From Cordia subcordata (lineage: Eukaryota; Streptophyta; Magnoliopsida; Boraginales; Cordiaceae), in the NCBI GenBank assembly GCA_028554755.1, contig JAPTOF010000010.1:3270001-3334000 (forward strand): a stretch of DNA of 64,000 nt, read 5' to 3'. The notes beneath the pieces were generated by a model that searched no databases, was not told the origin of the DNA, and worked only from the letters and a program-made list of their open reading frames with translations. The first letter of the stretch is position 1. The number at the start of each line of letters is the position of its first letter. This document shows positions 12,343 to 23,882 of this stretch, in pieces. Both the position numbers and the translations under genes were made by a program.

Positions 12343-13533
12343 ATGAAGATTAATCCATACCTCAATTTATCTCTTTGGGGCTGCATTTTCTTTCTTTTCT
12401 GCTTCTCAAAACCTTCTCATCAAGCTTCAAACCATAAACCTCCACCTCCAAACTCCAGGCTTTTCAATGCATACATTGCTTTCCAAGCATGGAAAGAAGC
12501 AATCACATCTGACCCCAAAGGCTTCACTTCAAACTGGCATGGCAAAAATGTCTGCAACTACACAGGTGTCTACTGTGCACCAGCACCAGACAATCCTCAC
12601 CTCACCACTGTGGCTGGAATTGACCTAAACCATGCAGACATTGCTGGATCATTGCCTGAAAAGCTTGGCCTCTTAACAGATCTAGCCCTATTCCACATCA
12701 ATTCCAACCGTTTTCGCGGTACCATTCCAGACAGTTTTCGCAATCTTCGCCTCCTCTACGAACTTGATGCAAGCAACAATCTCTTCTCTGGCCAATTTCC
12801 TCCTGTTTTGCTTTGCCTGCCTTCGTTAAAATTTCTCGACATTCGCTACAATAACTTCAACGGAAAAATCCCTCCAGGCCTTTTCGACCTGAAACTCGAT
12901 GCCTTGTTCATAAACAACAACAAATTCGATTCCAAACTACCTAAAAACATCGGAAACTCGCCTGTTTCTGTCGTAGTCTTGGCGAATAATGATCTCCAGG
13001 GCTGCTTATCGCCGAGTATCGCGAAAATGGGCAAAACCCTGAATGAGATTATTCTCATGAACGTGAGTTTAGGTGCATGTTTGCCAGATGAATTAGGGTT
13101 TCTGGAGGAATTAAGAGTGTTTGATGTTAGCTTCAACAATCTTGTTGGAATGTTGCCAAAGTCTATGGGGGGTATGAAAAAATTGGAACAGCTTAACGTG
13201 GCACACAATAAGCTGTCTGGTAAGATTCCAGAAAGTATATGCTTATTGCCTAGGCTGGAGAATTTTACGTACTCTTATAACTATTTCTGTGGTGAGCCAT
13301 CGATGTGTCTCAAGTTAGAGGACATGGATGACACGAAGAATTGCATCCCTGGTAAGCCATCACAGCGGTCAGTTAAAGAGTGCAAAGCGTTTTATTCACA
13401 CCCAGTGGATTGTGGTGCTCTTGGTTGTTCACCTCGAAGTCCGCCGGCCCCTCCTCCGCCTCCGCCTCCACCACCGCCTCCCCCTCCACCACCACCGCCA
13501 CCTCCGCCTTCTCATTATTACGATCATAATTAA
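12343..13533 (+). CDS. Leucine-rich repeat extensin-like (LRX) cell-wall protein
   Basis: Single-exon gene of 396 aa. An N-terminal hydrophobic signal (about residues 8-26, LSLWGCIFFLFCF) precedes the LRX N-cap (FNAYIAFQAWKEAI, then NWHGKNVCNYTGVYC). About nine LRRs follow, with LDxxxNxFxGxIP-type cores, to about residue 320. The C-cap has the LRX hallmark NCIPGKPSQRSVKEC...PVDCGALGC. The tail is unusual: 20 consecutive prolines and then SHYYDHN. No Ser-Pro4 or Tyr crosslinking extensin repeats are present, so the usual long extensin domain is missing or very short. LRX proteins are secreted, bind RALF peptides and link wall sensing to FERONIA-type kinases. Similar short relatives exist in the LRX6/At4g06744 group; I cannot tell which is the ortholog. 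TATA at 12205 and AATAAA at 13654 frame the transcript. Confidence 0.9.
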   Translation: MKINPYLNLSLWGCIFFLFCFSKPSHQASNHKPPPPNSRLFNAYIAFQAWKEAITSDPKGFTSNWHGKNVCNYTGVYCAPAPDNPHLTTVAGIDLNHADIAGSLPEKLGLLTDLALFHINSNRFRGTIPDSFRNLRLLYELDASNNLFSGQFPPVLLCLPSLKFLDIRYNNFNGKIPPGLFDLKLDALFINNNKFDSKLPKNIGNSPVSVVVLANNDLQGCLSPSIAKMGKTLNEIILMNVSLGACLPDELGFLEELRVFDVSFNNLVGMLPKSMGGMKKLEQLNVAHNKLSGKIPESICLLPRLENFTYSYNYFCGEPSMCLKLEDMDDTKNCIPGKPSQRSVKECKAFYSHPVDCGALGCSPRSPPAPPPPPPPPPPPPPPPPPPPPSHYYDHN

Positions 13534-13653
13534 TGATTATATTGTGACATTGTTTCTGGTTTTTCTATTTTTTTTTTCTTGGTCAATTACGTTGAGATTG
13601 TGTAGAATTAATAACATGTATACGAAACATTGAAGATTTCTATTCATACTTCA

Positions 13654-13659
13654 AATAAA
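13654..13659 (+). terminator. Candidate poly(A) signal of the LRX-like gene
   Basis: AATAAA lies 121 bp after the stop codon, followed by T/G-rich sequence. Confidence 0.45.
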
Positions 13660-14277
13660 GTTTCCTTTCTGTGATGTACGTGGCCGTGGTTAACCTCATA
13701 CTTTTTCTTGCGTTGGATTAATTTCAATGTTTGTTAAAATCTTTCAGAATTTGTTAATTAATCTTTCAGAATCGACATGTACGTTGTCTATGTTTTTTCA
13801 TTTTTTTTTTTGGTCAATTGCTAGTTTACTTTGTATTTTTCTAAACATTCCAAAGCTTTAATATGCAAAGGTTTGTTGTTATTTAATAGTCTTAAAATTA
13901 AATTTAATTATATCTGTTTATCACAAACATCATTGATTCTTGACTGGCATAAAATATATATTGGGATGTATTATGCTTAACACGAGAACTTTGAGAAGTT
14001 CTCCATTATTAGAAAAAGTCAAAACTTTACTTAAGGCATATATAGACAATTACTTTTATTTATTTGTTTACTTTTGGGCGTTCAGATAATGACAAAAAAA
14101 AAGTGATTGTATCACCTTTAAAATTAAAGGGCATAGACAAACAACAAGAGCAATTATCTAATTAAACAAATTATAAGGAGTAATATGTCACCTTTTAAAA
14201 AAACACAAAAAAATAATGTAATGAATTTTAAAATATAAAAATTATCAGCTAATTATACAAATAAGAAATAGGGTATT
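13660..14277. other. AT-rich spacer
   Basis: No gene, RNA or clear repeat seen. Confidence 0.35.
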
Positions 14278-14386
14278 TGGCTTTGTTTATTTGGTACTTA
14301 TAAAAACTTAAATAGTAAAAAGTATATTAGTACTTTTTTTTATGCGCTTATAAGAACCTAAATAAGCAAAGGCAAAAGTGTAACTT
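14278..14386. mobile_element. Short hairpin MITE, copy 1
   Basis: About 109 bp with inverted ends: GGCTTTGTTTATTTGGTACT at the left against CCTAAATAAGCAAAGGC at the right. The same family recurs at 52044-52146, where both ends and part of the middle match. Confidence 0.7.
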
Positions 14387-16233
14387 ACATTTCACTTTTC
14401 AATATTATTTGGTGACAAGTTGTTTTTTAGTATTGTTGTTATTTTTATTTATTTATTTATTTATTTTTGCGGTGGCAGGTGATGGGTTGGAAATAAATTA
14501 ATGGATCTTACCTTCGTTTGGAGAGCTCCATAAGGACCATAACTAATGAGCCTACAGGAGCTCCTCAACTAATAAGAGTAATGAACTGTATAATAATAGA
14601 ATTAGTCCTTTCATACAACGTGTTTTGTGCTGGTATATATAGGTTTTTTATATAGTTGTTATTTTTCAAATATCTACAAAAGTGATTTATGTGTATTTTT
14701 ATTTTTTCTATATATCATAAATATAATATCTTCACATTCAGAAATTAGTTATGATTGGCATTTACTTGACAATGGTGAACCTCAATTATTTTATTTAATA
14801 ATTGCTATAATTAAAAAATATTTTTATTTAGCGAGTTAGTAATGTTATTTAGTCATTATTGGTTAAATATTTAATGGTATGAACTAATGGACTAACAAAT
14901 AATTAGGAACATTTGGATATTCAAAACAGTAAGGGCAAACTTAAAAACTAAAAGAAGAAGACAACAGGGACCTATAGTGATCATATAAATTTTTTGGTAT
15001 TGAGAACTATTTAATATAAATATACCTACAAAAATTAATTAAATGGTCATGGCATTTCCTAAAGGCTCTTAAATTTTGGTGAGGTAGCTATATATAGATT
15101 TATTAATTTATTATTATTCTATCTTTTTTTAATAGTCTTATTTGAAGTCTTAATTATATTTCTTCTGTAGTTATTTTTTTTTTCACCTTTTCTTCTTTGA
15201 ATTGTATTGACTAATTATTTTATATATTACTTTATAGTTTAATTGATGTTGTGATTTTTTCTGCTTCAAAAAATTGATGTCTTTCTACTTTGCATATTTG
15301 TGATAGCATATAATTTAGCTATATAATTTAACTCATATTTTACCTATATAGCCTATGTATTCTATAAAGAATTCAAAAGCTTAATCTAATTTAACATTAG
15401 GATTAAAACATAATATTAAAATCTTTTAAAGTCAATATAGATTTTTAAATAATTCTCATATTCTTCAAGGTATTATTTGAAGTTAATAATTATGTATTTT
15501 TTTTAATTTATTCTTCTCTTTCACTTCATTTACTAAACTATTTGCTAAATATTAATAATACTATAAAAAATTTAATTTTCTTTTAGTGGAAATTATCATT
15601 ATTTTGTTCTTTTTAAAAAGATTTTTAGTAGATATTGATAATTAATATCCTTAATAATTTCTTTTTACTTTCTCTATTTTGTTTTATTTCATTGTGTTAA
15701 CCAACTATTTTATCAACTCTTATATGTAATTTAAATGACGTTGTAATCTTTTTTTTTTCCCTTGTATTTGGACATTGATGAAATTTGCACTTTGCATATC
15801 ACATGGGGAGAATATATGATTCAATTTGTATCTCTCTCTTTTATGAGTTTATGTGGCATTTAAAGAGTTGTTTAAGTTTAATTGATATATAAATTTATAT
15901 ATATTATATAGATATAGATATATAAAATTGGTAGTTTTGTATTTTAATTTTTTCACAAAGATTCATAATCATATATTTATAATTTGTAAGTTAATCCATT
16001 TACAATTGTTAATTAGTTGTGATAATTTATTATAAAAAATTTTATGACATAATTTTAATGTTAATCAAAACTAATTAACCCATTAAAAAAAAAAAACTAA
16101 CATGTCATCTTAATGACACATCAAAATGCCAACATTATATCATGGAGCTCACATATGAAAATGGAGTGATGATGTGTTATCACTTAAAGTGCTTATGTGA
16201 CAATATTTAAAAGCACACATTCTTTGAAGTAAA

Positions 16234-16290
<57 letters not shown>

Positions 16291-16544
16291 CTCTGTGTGA
16301 GTGTAGTATAGATAGATTATTATCTCTAAATTAATGTCCAAAAGCAATTTCAACTACTAATCAATCGGAGATCTACATAATTAGTTTTTTTGGTCTACTA
16401 CTATAGAGACAAATTAAATTAAATTAAACTTTATCCAATTAAATGAGGTTAAGTTATATGATTATTGACATTTCGTCGTATTATTTGTTAAGAATTCTCA
16501 ATTTGTTCCTCTTGCATTTTCTTTTTCTTCTTTTAATAGGGAGA
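14387..16544. other. Long AT-rich region
   Basis: Over 2 kb of very AT-rich DNA with homopolymer runs, including the (TA)n at 16237-16284. No coding region could be supported on either strand. Confidence 0.4.
16237..16284 (+). repeat. (TA)n microsatellite
   Basis: About 24 TA units. Confidence 0.95.
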
Positions 16545-17324
16545 AATATATTTTAGTTCTTGAGTTTTTGATAAATTCCCAAACAACCCCTTTAATTATG
16601 AAAAATGCCTTTTTTTAGTCCCTCATATTAATAAAAAGTTGTCCAAATTAATAATCAACCATTTGATTTGCTTAAAATCCCAAAATACCCTTCAGTAATT
16701 TTTATATATTTTTTGGCTTCATGTAGTTTGCTGAAAAATATTTTCTTGATTTCCTAGTGTTTGGTGGCCCTCAAAAAATAGACACAAAAAAAATCAATAG
16801 CTAAAAGATATTTTTTGGTCAACGAAAAACTTTTGTTGAAATTTTGCGATGGCCAAGTAAACGAAAATATTGGTTGCCCAGTAACTCTCTATCTTTTTCT
16901 TCCACTAGGCCTATCATCCCCCACCCTTACCTCTACCCTTATCCTTTTAAAAGAATAAAAATTAAAAATAAAAGAGTAAAAAATTAAAGTTTTATTTCAA
17001 TTAATCTTAATGATTTTTAGGTTAATTTTCTAAAAAGTAGTTGAAATTAAATTTTTAATTTTTTTCCTTTCGATTTTTTTAGAGGGGTAGGGGCAAGGGT
17101 GAGGGTGGGAGAATAGTAGGCCTAGTGGAAGAAAAAGAGAGAATTACTGTGCGAAAAATGTTTTTCTTATTTTGGCCATTGAAAAACATTTTCCTTCTTT
17201 TATAATTAAAATTATCCGTTGACCAAAAAATATTTTCCAGTTGACCCATTTTTTGGTGTTTATTTTCAGGTGCTATCAAATACCAAAAAATAAAGAAAAT
17301 ATTTTCTAGTAAACATATGGAGCC

Positions 17325-17327
<3 letters not shown>

Positions 17328-17362
<35 letters not shown>
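17328..17362 (+). repeat. (TA)n microsatellite in the palindrome's right arm
   Basis: About 17 TA units where the left arm has only TATATATTTT, so it expanded after the arms formed. Confidence 0.85.
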
Positions 17363-17364
<2 letters not shown>

Positions 17365-17449
17365 TTACTTAAGAATATTTTGAAATTTTCTAACAAATCA
17401 AATGATTTACTATTAATTTTGACAATTTTTTATTAACTGGAGGGACTAA

Positions 17450-18138
17450 TAGCTTGTTTGGAGTAGTCTTATCTGAAATCTGAAATTTGATAAGCATTTT
17501 ATTTGATAAGTGTCTTATAAGAAATAAGTGTCTAATACAATAAGACTGTTTGGTTTGTTAGCTGAAATATTATTATAAGTTACTTTGATAATAATATTAT
17601 CAATTTTGATTCATGATATTTTAATTTTATAATTAAATAATAAATTATAAAATATAAATATTAAATAATTTTCATTTTTGTTTTAAAAATTTTAAATTTT
17701 TGAAATTTTAATATTTAATATTTATTTTTTAACATTTTTTATTTTTATTTTTAAATTTTTTAGTTTTTAAATTTTCAATTTTTAAATTTTTTATTTTTTA
17801 TTTTAATTTTTTAATCTTTAATTTTTATTATTTTATTTTATTTCTAATATTTAATATTTTATTTTTAAATTTTATTTTAATTTTTAAATTTTAAATTTTC
17901 TTTATTTTTAATTTTTTAATTTAAATTTTAAATTTTTTTTAATTATTTTCTATCTGATAAGATATAAGATAAGATATAAGTACCCTAAATCCAACTTATT
18001 TTTTATAACTACAAACAAGATATCTTATGAAAAGTATTTTATAAGTGTCTTATAATAAGCTAATAACAAATAATTTTTTTTTACATAAGTTGTCAAATAA
18101 GATAAGTGTTTTATAATAAGCTCCAAACAAACACAGCA
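17450..18138. mobile_element. Tourist-like MITE nested in the palindrome
   Basis: The ends are imperfect inverted repeats: TAGCTTGTTTGGAG at the left and CTCCAAACAAACACAGCA at the right. Subterminal AAGTGTCTTATAAG-like motifs occur at both sides (near 17509 and 18040). TAA flanks both sides (17447-17449 and 18139-18141), the 3 bp TWA target type of PIF/Harbinger elements. The interior 17640-17940 is almost pure A/T. It encodes nothing. Confidence 0.6.
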
Positions 18139-18440
18139 TAAAAAGGATATTTCTCATAATTGAAAACTTGTTTAATAATTTATTCAAAATTCAAGAAGTT
18201 AAATATCTTCTTTCCTTTTTTAATATCTTTTTATGGTGTAAGCTTATGGCGCTTGAAACAGAATAAGTAAAGGTGCAAGTATGTCCATCTATATTTTGCC
18301 TAAAGAACACGAAAACGTTTTTTGAAATAGATAGAAAGGATGAGACATCAATAAATTTATAATTTTATATTTCAACTTTTATTTTCACGGAAGCCAAAAA
18401 AGGAAGAAAAGAAAAGTAGAACTTGCCTTAACCAAGCTCC

Positions 18441-19018
18441 TACCAAAGCTCGATTACGTTATTGGGATATGACAATTGACTCTCTTTGTGAATTCTGTAA
18501 AAGGGGGATTGAAGATAGAAATTACTTATTTTTTGAATGTAGCTTCATCGAGAGAATTTGAAAGAGCCTTATGAGAAAGGCTTGTGGTCCCCATTTACTC
18601 GATAAATAGGATGCAATCACTCAGTGACTAAAGGCCCGTGGTCCCCTTTGGCTTGATAAAAGGGATGCAATCACTCAGTGGCTGGTTGTGAAATACAGTC
18701 AAAACCAACTCAAATCCTTACTTATTAAACTTGCATTGGAGGCAACCATCTACCACCTGTAGATGGAAAGGAATGGAAGACTCTACAACCGAGCTTGCAG
18801 AACTGAGAATCAATTGGTCAATAATATTGTTTTGGATGTCCAGTGTATAACAACGAGGAAGTAAATGTATATGAACAACACTGTCAATAAAGATCTTTAT
18901 AGAATTTGGAATCTAAACATCAGCTTTTGATGATAGGTTCTTGCCGAGATTGAGTTCAATCTCGTTGTGTAAAGTTTTTTCTAATTAACGTTAGTGCTTG
19001 CTTACCTAGCAAAAAAAG
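18441..19018 (+). mobile_element. LINE (non-LTR retrotransposon) 3' end remnant
   Basis: One frame reads LRYWDMTIDSLCEFCKRGIE followed by EDRNYLFFECSF: the Cys-His zinc-binding (zf-RVT) region found after reverse transcriptase in plant LINEs (CEFC...H/N-Y-LFFEC). It then meets TGA where the family has Trp, and goes on with LIKLALEATIYHL and ERNGRLYN, typical of LINE C-termini. An imperfect ~45 bp direct duplication (18580-18623 and 18632-18675, GGATGCAATCACTCAGTG) adds damage. An A-rich stretch at 19009-19022 may be the tail. Dead fragment. Confidence 0.75.
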
Positions 19019-19022
19019 AAAA

Positions 19023-19892
19023 GCAGAACCTGTTCAATACAGAACCCAATTAACATAATTTAGCAGCTGGCCATCAGAAGAACAGCAGTCACGCAAGGGT
19101 CTATTATAAAAGATAAAACAGGTTAATTAATGGTGCCCACAAAATAACTTGAAAAGAAAATATTTTGACTTGTTTTTTTCTTGCTGGCATTTATTGGGCA
19201 TGTATTTCAAAAACGAATATATTATGTATCTAGACGTGAATAAATTACTTGGAAAATATCTAACCAATATCAATTTCATTTGTTACATAACGTAATTTGA
19301 ATTTCTTTAGATAAGTCTTTGATACATATTTTCTACGTGTATCACCCTCTTAAAATTGTCATATTGATTTATCAAAAAGTGAACATTTCATTTTTAACGA
19401 CTTCCGATATATACTTGTTAAATATCAATATAAGCATTTCCGATATTTATATTTATTGACCATATATAATACATAATGAAGTTGTTTTAGGCTTCGAAAT
19501 CACATTTCTTCTTTCACAATTATTGCAATGACTATACATTTATATGATTATGTCTCGTACGGTATCATTAATTCATTATATCTTAAAATATCATACACCA
19601 TGTATCCATGAATTATATAGATAATGTATCTATGTAATATAATTCTAAACATAATATCATAATTATTGTAATTACTATAAAGATTCCAGACCTGACCCTT
19701 AAACCCAAAGGCACGCACGACAGACCAAACCACAAATCTCCCAGACCAACACCACCACTAACACCAACACCAACACCAAAACCCCAGATTTGAAATCTCA
19801 GAAACCCTAAAATAATATTCTAAAGAGAAGCAAAAAAAATCTTCATTAAAGAGACTGAAAATTAAGAGGAGAAAGGAAAAAGAAAAACAAGA
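19023..19892. other. Upstream region and leader of the TPR gene
   Basis: AT-rich to about 19690, then an A/C-rich leader (ACCAACACCACCACTAACAC region, 19740-19890) typical of a plant 5' UTR. No further gene seen. Confidence 0.4.
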
Positions 19893-22800
19893 ATGGGAGA
19901 ATCAGAAGCAAAAGCAAAAGCATCACTAAAAGACCAAGGCAATGAATTCTTCAAAGCTGGAAACTTCCTCAAAGCTGCTGCTCTCTACACTCAGGCCATC
20001 AAACAAGACCCCTCTAACCCCACTCTCTATAGGTACCCTTTTTACTTAAAAATGCAATATTTGCTTGTATTTCTTTTAATTGTTTATATGGGACCACAAA
20101 ATATACAATTTCTGCATTTTATTTTTTTTTTGGGAAATTTATAAAGTTGGAATCTTTATCAAAACTTGTTAATTACTTAAATCTCTTGTTTGGGTTTGAA
20201 AATGATGATAATAGAAGGCCAATCTTTCATATTGAATCTATAAAAAGAGTTTGCAAAAGTTGAATCTTTATGAAAGTTAATAGTTGTATATTTGTTCTCT
20301 ACAATGTATGTCATAATGTTTGTGTTGGACCATCAAAAAGATTAATTTTCACTTGTGAATATTTATGAAAATTCGTAAAGCTTGAATCTTTATTGAATTT
20401 TGTAGTTGTACTAGAAGGGCAGCTCTGGGAACTAAGCTCTCCTCATTTGGGTGTTGTGGGAAATGTGAGACCTGCTGCTTGTTTAATTTTCTTTTTTTAG
20501 ATTGAGATGAACCAATAATTTAGAATTGTATGGGGGAAGGAGTGCGAAGAGGTAGGAGCGTAATGAGTGATTGGGGAAAAAGAAGAAGATTTTCGTAGTG
20601 AAGAGCAATCCGGTATCAAGTTTGAATTGCTCTGTTGCAGCCATGCCTGATTTTTGCTGGTTGAATCAATACTTGCTTATCTGTCCTTTCAATTGTTTAC
20701 TCTTTGAGGACTTAATTTAGATAATTCCAGGTTGTTAGATGGCCAGTAAAACCTGCAATTTCCTAATATTCTGTTGGTTTAGGCATCTTATCCCCATTCC
20801 ATATTATCCATTGTGTTTTACATTGAGTTTGATGTGGAGTTCTGCTCGTAATCATGTCTAGATAACATGTAAAAGACAGAAAAAGGGTGTCCCACAGGGC
20901 ACTCGGAAAATTGCTGCTAGTCTAGGATAGCTGCAAACCGTTTGTTTAGATTGAAATACATGTCTGATTTTTGAAGTTCTTAACTTGTATTATTAGTACT
21001 CTGTTTCTCTAATTTCACATGTTTGATTTCCTTAAAATTTTCCGATGTCTTCCTTGTCAGCAACCGTGCTGCAGCATTTTTGAATTTGGTTAAGCTTAGT
21101 AAAGCACTTGCTGATGCAGAGACGACAATCAGTTTAAAACCTGAATGGGAAAAGGTATGATTCTTTAATATAGAGTTGATTCACTAAATCTGACTTTGAT
21201 GTATAATTTGCCACTGACTTCTCCTGCAGGGTTATTTCAGAAAAGGATGTGTATTAGAGGCTATGGAACGATATAATGATGTAAGTACCTTTTTTTCTGG
21301 CTTATCAAATAAGTACTTTTAGTAACATGTATTTGATAGGTAACACCTACCGTCTCCATAATGCAGGCCTTAGCTGCATTTGAGATGGCTTCAAAGTACA
21401 ATCCACAGAGTTCTGAGGTGTCCAAAAAAATAAAAAGGCTTTCGCAATTGGCAAAAGATAAAAAGAGAGCTGAAGAATTGGAGAAGATGAGGTCTGATGT
21501 TGATATGGCAAAACATTTGGGTACATTAAAATCGGAATTGGTGAGTGTAACATCATCTTATGCAAGGTGGCCTGATTTTATCATTCCTGTTGCATATGTA
21601 TACATATCATAATATGTGTAGAGGACATATGTGCTCTGTTTGTTGTTCTCTTATTTGGGACCGTTCAAGTTACTCGTAAAGATTAAGTAATGGGGGTCTA
21701 ATTATTCGACTTGTAACTGATTCAGTAACCATTTTGATTCTCTCTTTCCTTTTTTTGCAATTTAACAATATGCTTTTACATTAATTTAACTCATGTAAAA
21801 CTCTAAGAAACTAACTAAAGGATTACTCTTAATTGGTGGAGGTATTCTTAAGTGATGGAGGATGAGTAAATTAGTGTCTCTTTTGCAGTCTGATAAGTAC
21901 GGATCTGAAGAACATGGGAAAGAAATTTTCTCTTTCCTTGTTGAAACATTTGAGATGGCTGTGAAAACATGGCATGAAACGTCAAGATTGGATCCCAGAG
22001 TCTATTTCCTTCTTGATAAGGAGAAAACAGACACTGAGAAATATGCTCCAGCCGTAAATATTGATAAGGTAAAACCATACCAATTCTCTGGTTTCTCATC
22101 TCCTATTATTAGTTTGCAGAGGTTCATTTCTGTTTTTCTGGGAAACAAGGTGTTGGAATTAAATTGGTTGCCCTTTTGTTTCATTTAGCACCCATGAACA
22201 GTTTCCTTAATTCTATTACTTCTGCGCTTATGCCAGGCATTTGAATCGCCCCATACACACAGCAGTTGCTTTTCATTTCTTAGGCAGTATGCTGAAGATT
22301 CTTTCGCTCATGCTGCTTGCTTAGTGGTACCCAAGAATATCATCTCTTATCCGCAGGTAAACGCTTAACTCATAAATTGGATGAGTTGAGAACAAATTGA
22401 ACATGTGGTAGGAGAGAGCTGGCACATGTGCATAAAGAACTTGAGCCATAGTCTTGTAATGAATGATCCATGCATTGTATAAAAGTGGTATGTAATGACC
22501 CTCTTGCTCTCTAGATATTTGGTTCCTCACTTATCTTTCTTTCCGTTTTCTCGCATAAGAATCGGGTTTGAGGTTATTGTAGAATCTTTATTTATCATTG
22601 TCTTTCGATTAGGACAATCAAATGGGATAGGGCTATCGTTGCTTTCACCATCTAGACTTGTTTCGTCTGTGTGTTCATATAGTCAACATCTGTGAAACAG
22701 AGCATAAAGAAGGGCGAAATGTTAACATGATAGTCCTCATTTGAGAACGCCTTTCTGAATGGAACACAGGCAATCACTTGATAGATTAGTTATCTTGGGT

Positions 22801-23407
22801 TTCGATGTGAAGAAGTAATGTTGCTTCATTTGTCTTATGGACTGCCTTGAGTTGGGGCTGTCTGTCTGGTGCTAGGATTTCTCCATGATTCAAGTGTCAT
22901 TAATTTCTTCTTTCTTGCTTCTAAATGATTTTTGATTCTGAGGTATTGCTTTGCTGTTATGTTTTCTAATTGCAGGTGTGGAAAGGGCAAGGATCAAGGA
23001 AATGGAAGCATGGACAAAGCGATGGTTTCTTTGTTCAATTTGAAATACCTTCTCTGAGAAAATTGTGGTTTGTACCAAGTTCCACGGAGAAAGGCAAAAC
23101 CTTGTGCAGGTCTCTCTCTCTCTCTCTCTCTCTTTCACACACAAGCACTGAGATTTTGCCCTTGCATGATGAACATGTGATTGGTGTTATACATTATAGT
23201 TTCTGTATTTGTAATATTGTTGCAATACCCAACTTGCATACCTCATTTAGCTTTATTAAGTCAGTTCAACTAATGGAGTTGAGCCAATGGGGCTTTAGTC
23301 CTCGGACAGATGAAGCCTAAATATGAATCTTCATTTGTTTCAGGGATCCAGTCACGCTGGACATTGGTGCACATGAAATTCTTCCTCATCTATTCAAGCA
23401 AGTGTAA
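19893..23407 (+). CDS. TPR co-chaperone-like protein, 8 exons
   Basis: Exons inferred at 19893-20032, 21061-21154, 21230-21280, 21367-21540, 21889-22068, 22237-22356, 22976-23109 and 23344-23407; 957 nt, 318 aa, all introns GT-AG. Three TPR motifs fill about residues 10-112: GNEFFKAGNFLKAAALYTQA, then YSNRAAAFLNLVKLSKALAD, then GYFRKGCVLEAMERYNDALA. They are followed by a charged helix (KDKKRAEELEKMR) and a conserved C-terminal domain (HETSRLDPRVYFLLDKEKT, PQVWKGQGSRKWKHG, GFFVQFEIPSLRKLWF). I recognise this layout from Arabidopsis TPR3 (At1g04190), a TPR protein described as binding Hsp90/Hsp70 C-termini; the assignment is from memory of the family. The carboxylate-clamp type is suggested by the N-terminal KDQGNEFF. 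Likely cytosolic: no signal peptide or membrane segment. The ATG sits in an A-rich leader. Confidence 0.92.
23111..23133 (+). repeat. (TC)n tract at the start of TPR intron 7
   Basis: About 11 TC units directly follow the donor site at 23110. Confidence 0.85.
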
Positions 23408-23882
23408 AATGGTAATTACAGAAATCTCATATCATTGTCTGACGAGGAGAACAATGACTATGGAGTCGGAAGTGTGAAGCCTGTACTTTTACACGTCACG
23501 ACCGTCACACTCAGGTTAGCATTGCTCTAGTTGGGTGCCTTCTTGAACATGCACGAGGAGGGTACATTCTATCTCCACGTGATTATCCTACTTGGACTCG
23601 TTTCAGTTTTTGGCAAGCTTTTTTTGAGTGATTACAGGCTTGGAGATGTACCTGTACAACAAAAGCTTTTTGAGCTTTATTGTTTCAGGTTTGATGATAT
23701 GTAATATGGTCTTGGCTTCCTGTTTGGCAACTTAAAAGAATGTTACATCTTCACTTTTTTTTGCATGAATCAATTTAAGATAATTATAAAACCATCCTCG
23801 GAATACAAAATTTCAAAGACCAATGAAAATTTTAAGGTGCACTCTGAGATCACAGTATCTCTACACTTTATAAATAAATGAG
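23408..23882. other. Convergent intergenic gap between TPR and UGT
   Basis: Only 475 bp separate the two stop codons, so the 3' UTRs of the opposed transcripts may overlap. No other feature seen. Confidence 0.6.

Larger units (their letters stand above)
16545..18200. repeat. Large fold-back palindrome, right arm split by an insertion
   Basis: The left arm from about 16545 (AGTTCTTGAGTTTTTGATAA, AATTATGAAAAATG, AGTCCCTCATATTAATAAAA, CATTTGATTTGCTT) continues to about 16945 (TTCCACTAGGCCTATCATCC). It is mirrored from about 17081 (GGATAGTAGGCCTAGTGGAA-like) outward through 17290-17450 (CAAATGATTTAC, TTATTAACTGGAGGGACTAA). The outermost mirror part resumes only at about 18140 (CATAATTGAAAAC...). 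The 689 bp between is a separate hairpin element, listed at 17450-18138. Arms are roughly 400-450 bp, imperfect, around a T/A-rich spacer near 17000. No coding sequence was found. Confidence 0.7.
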
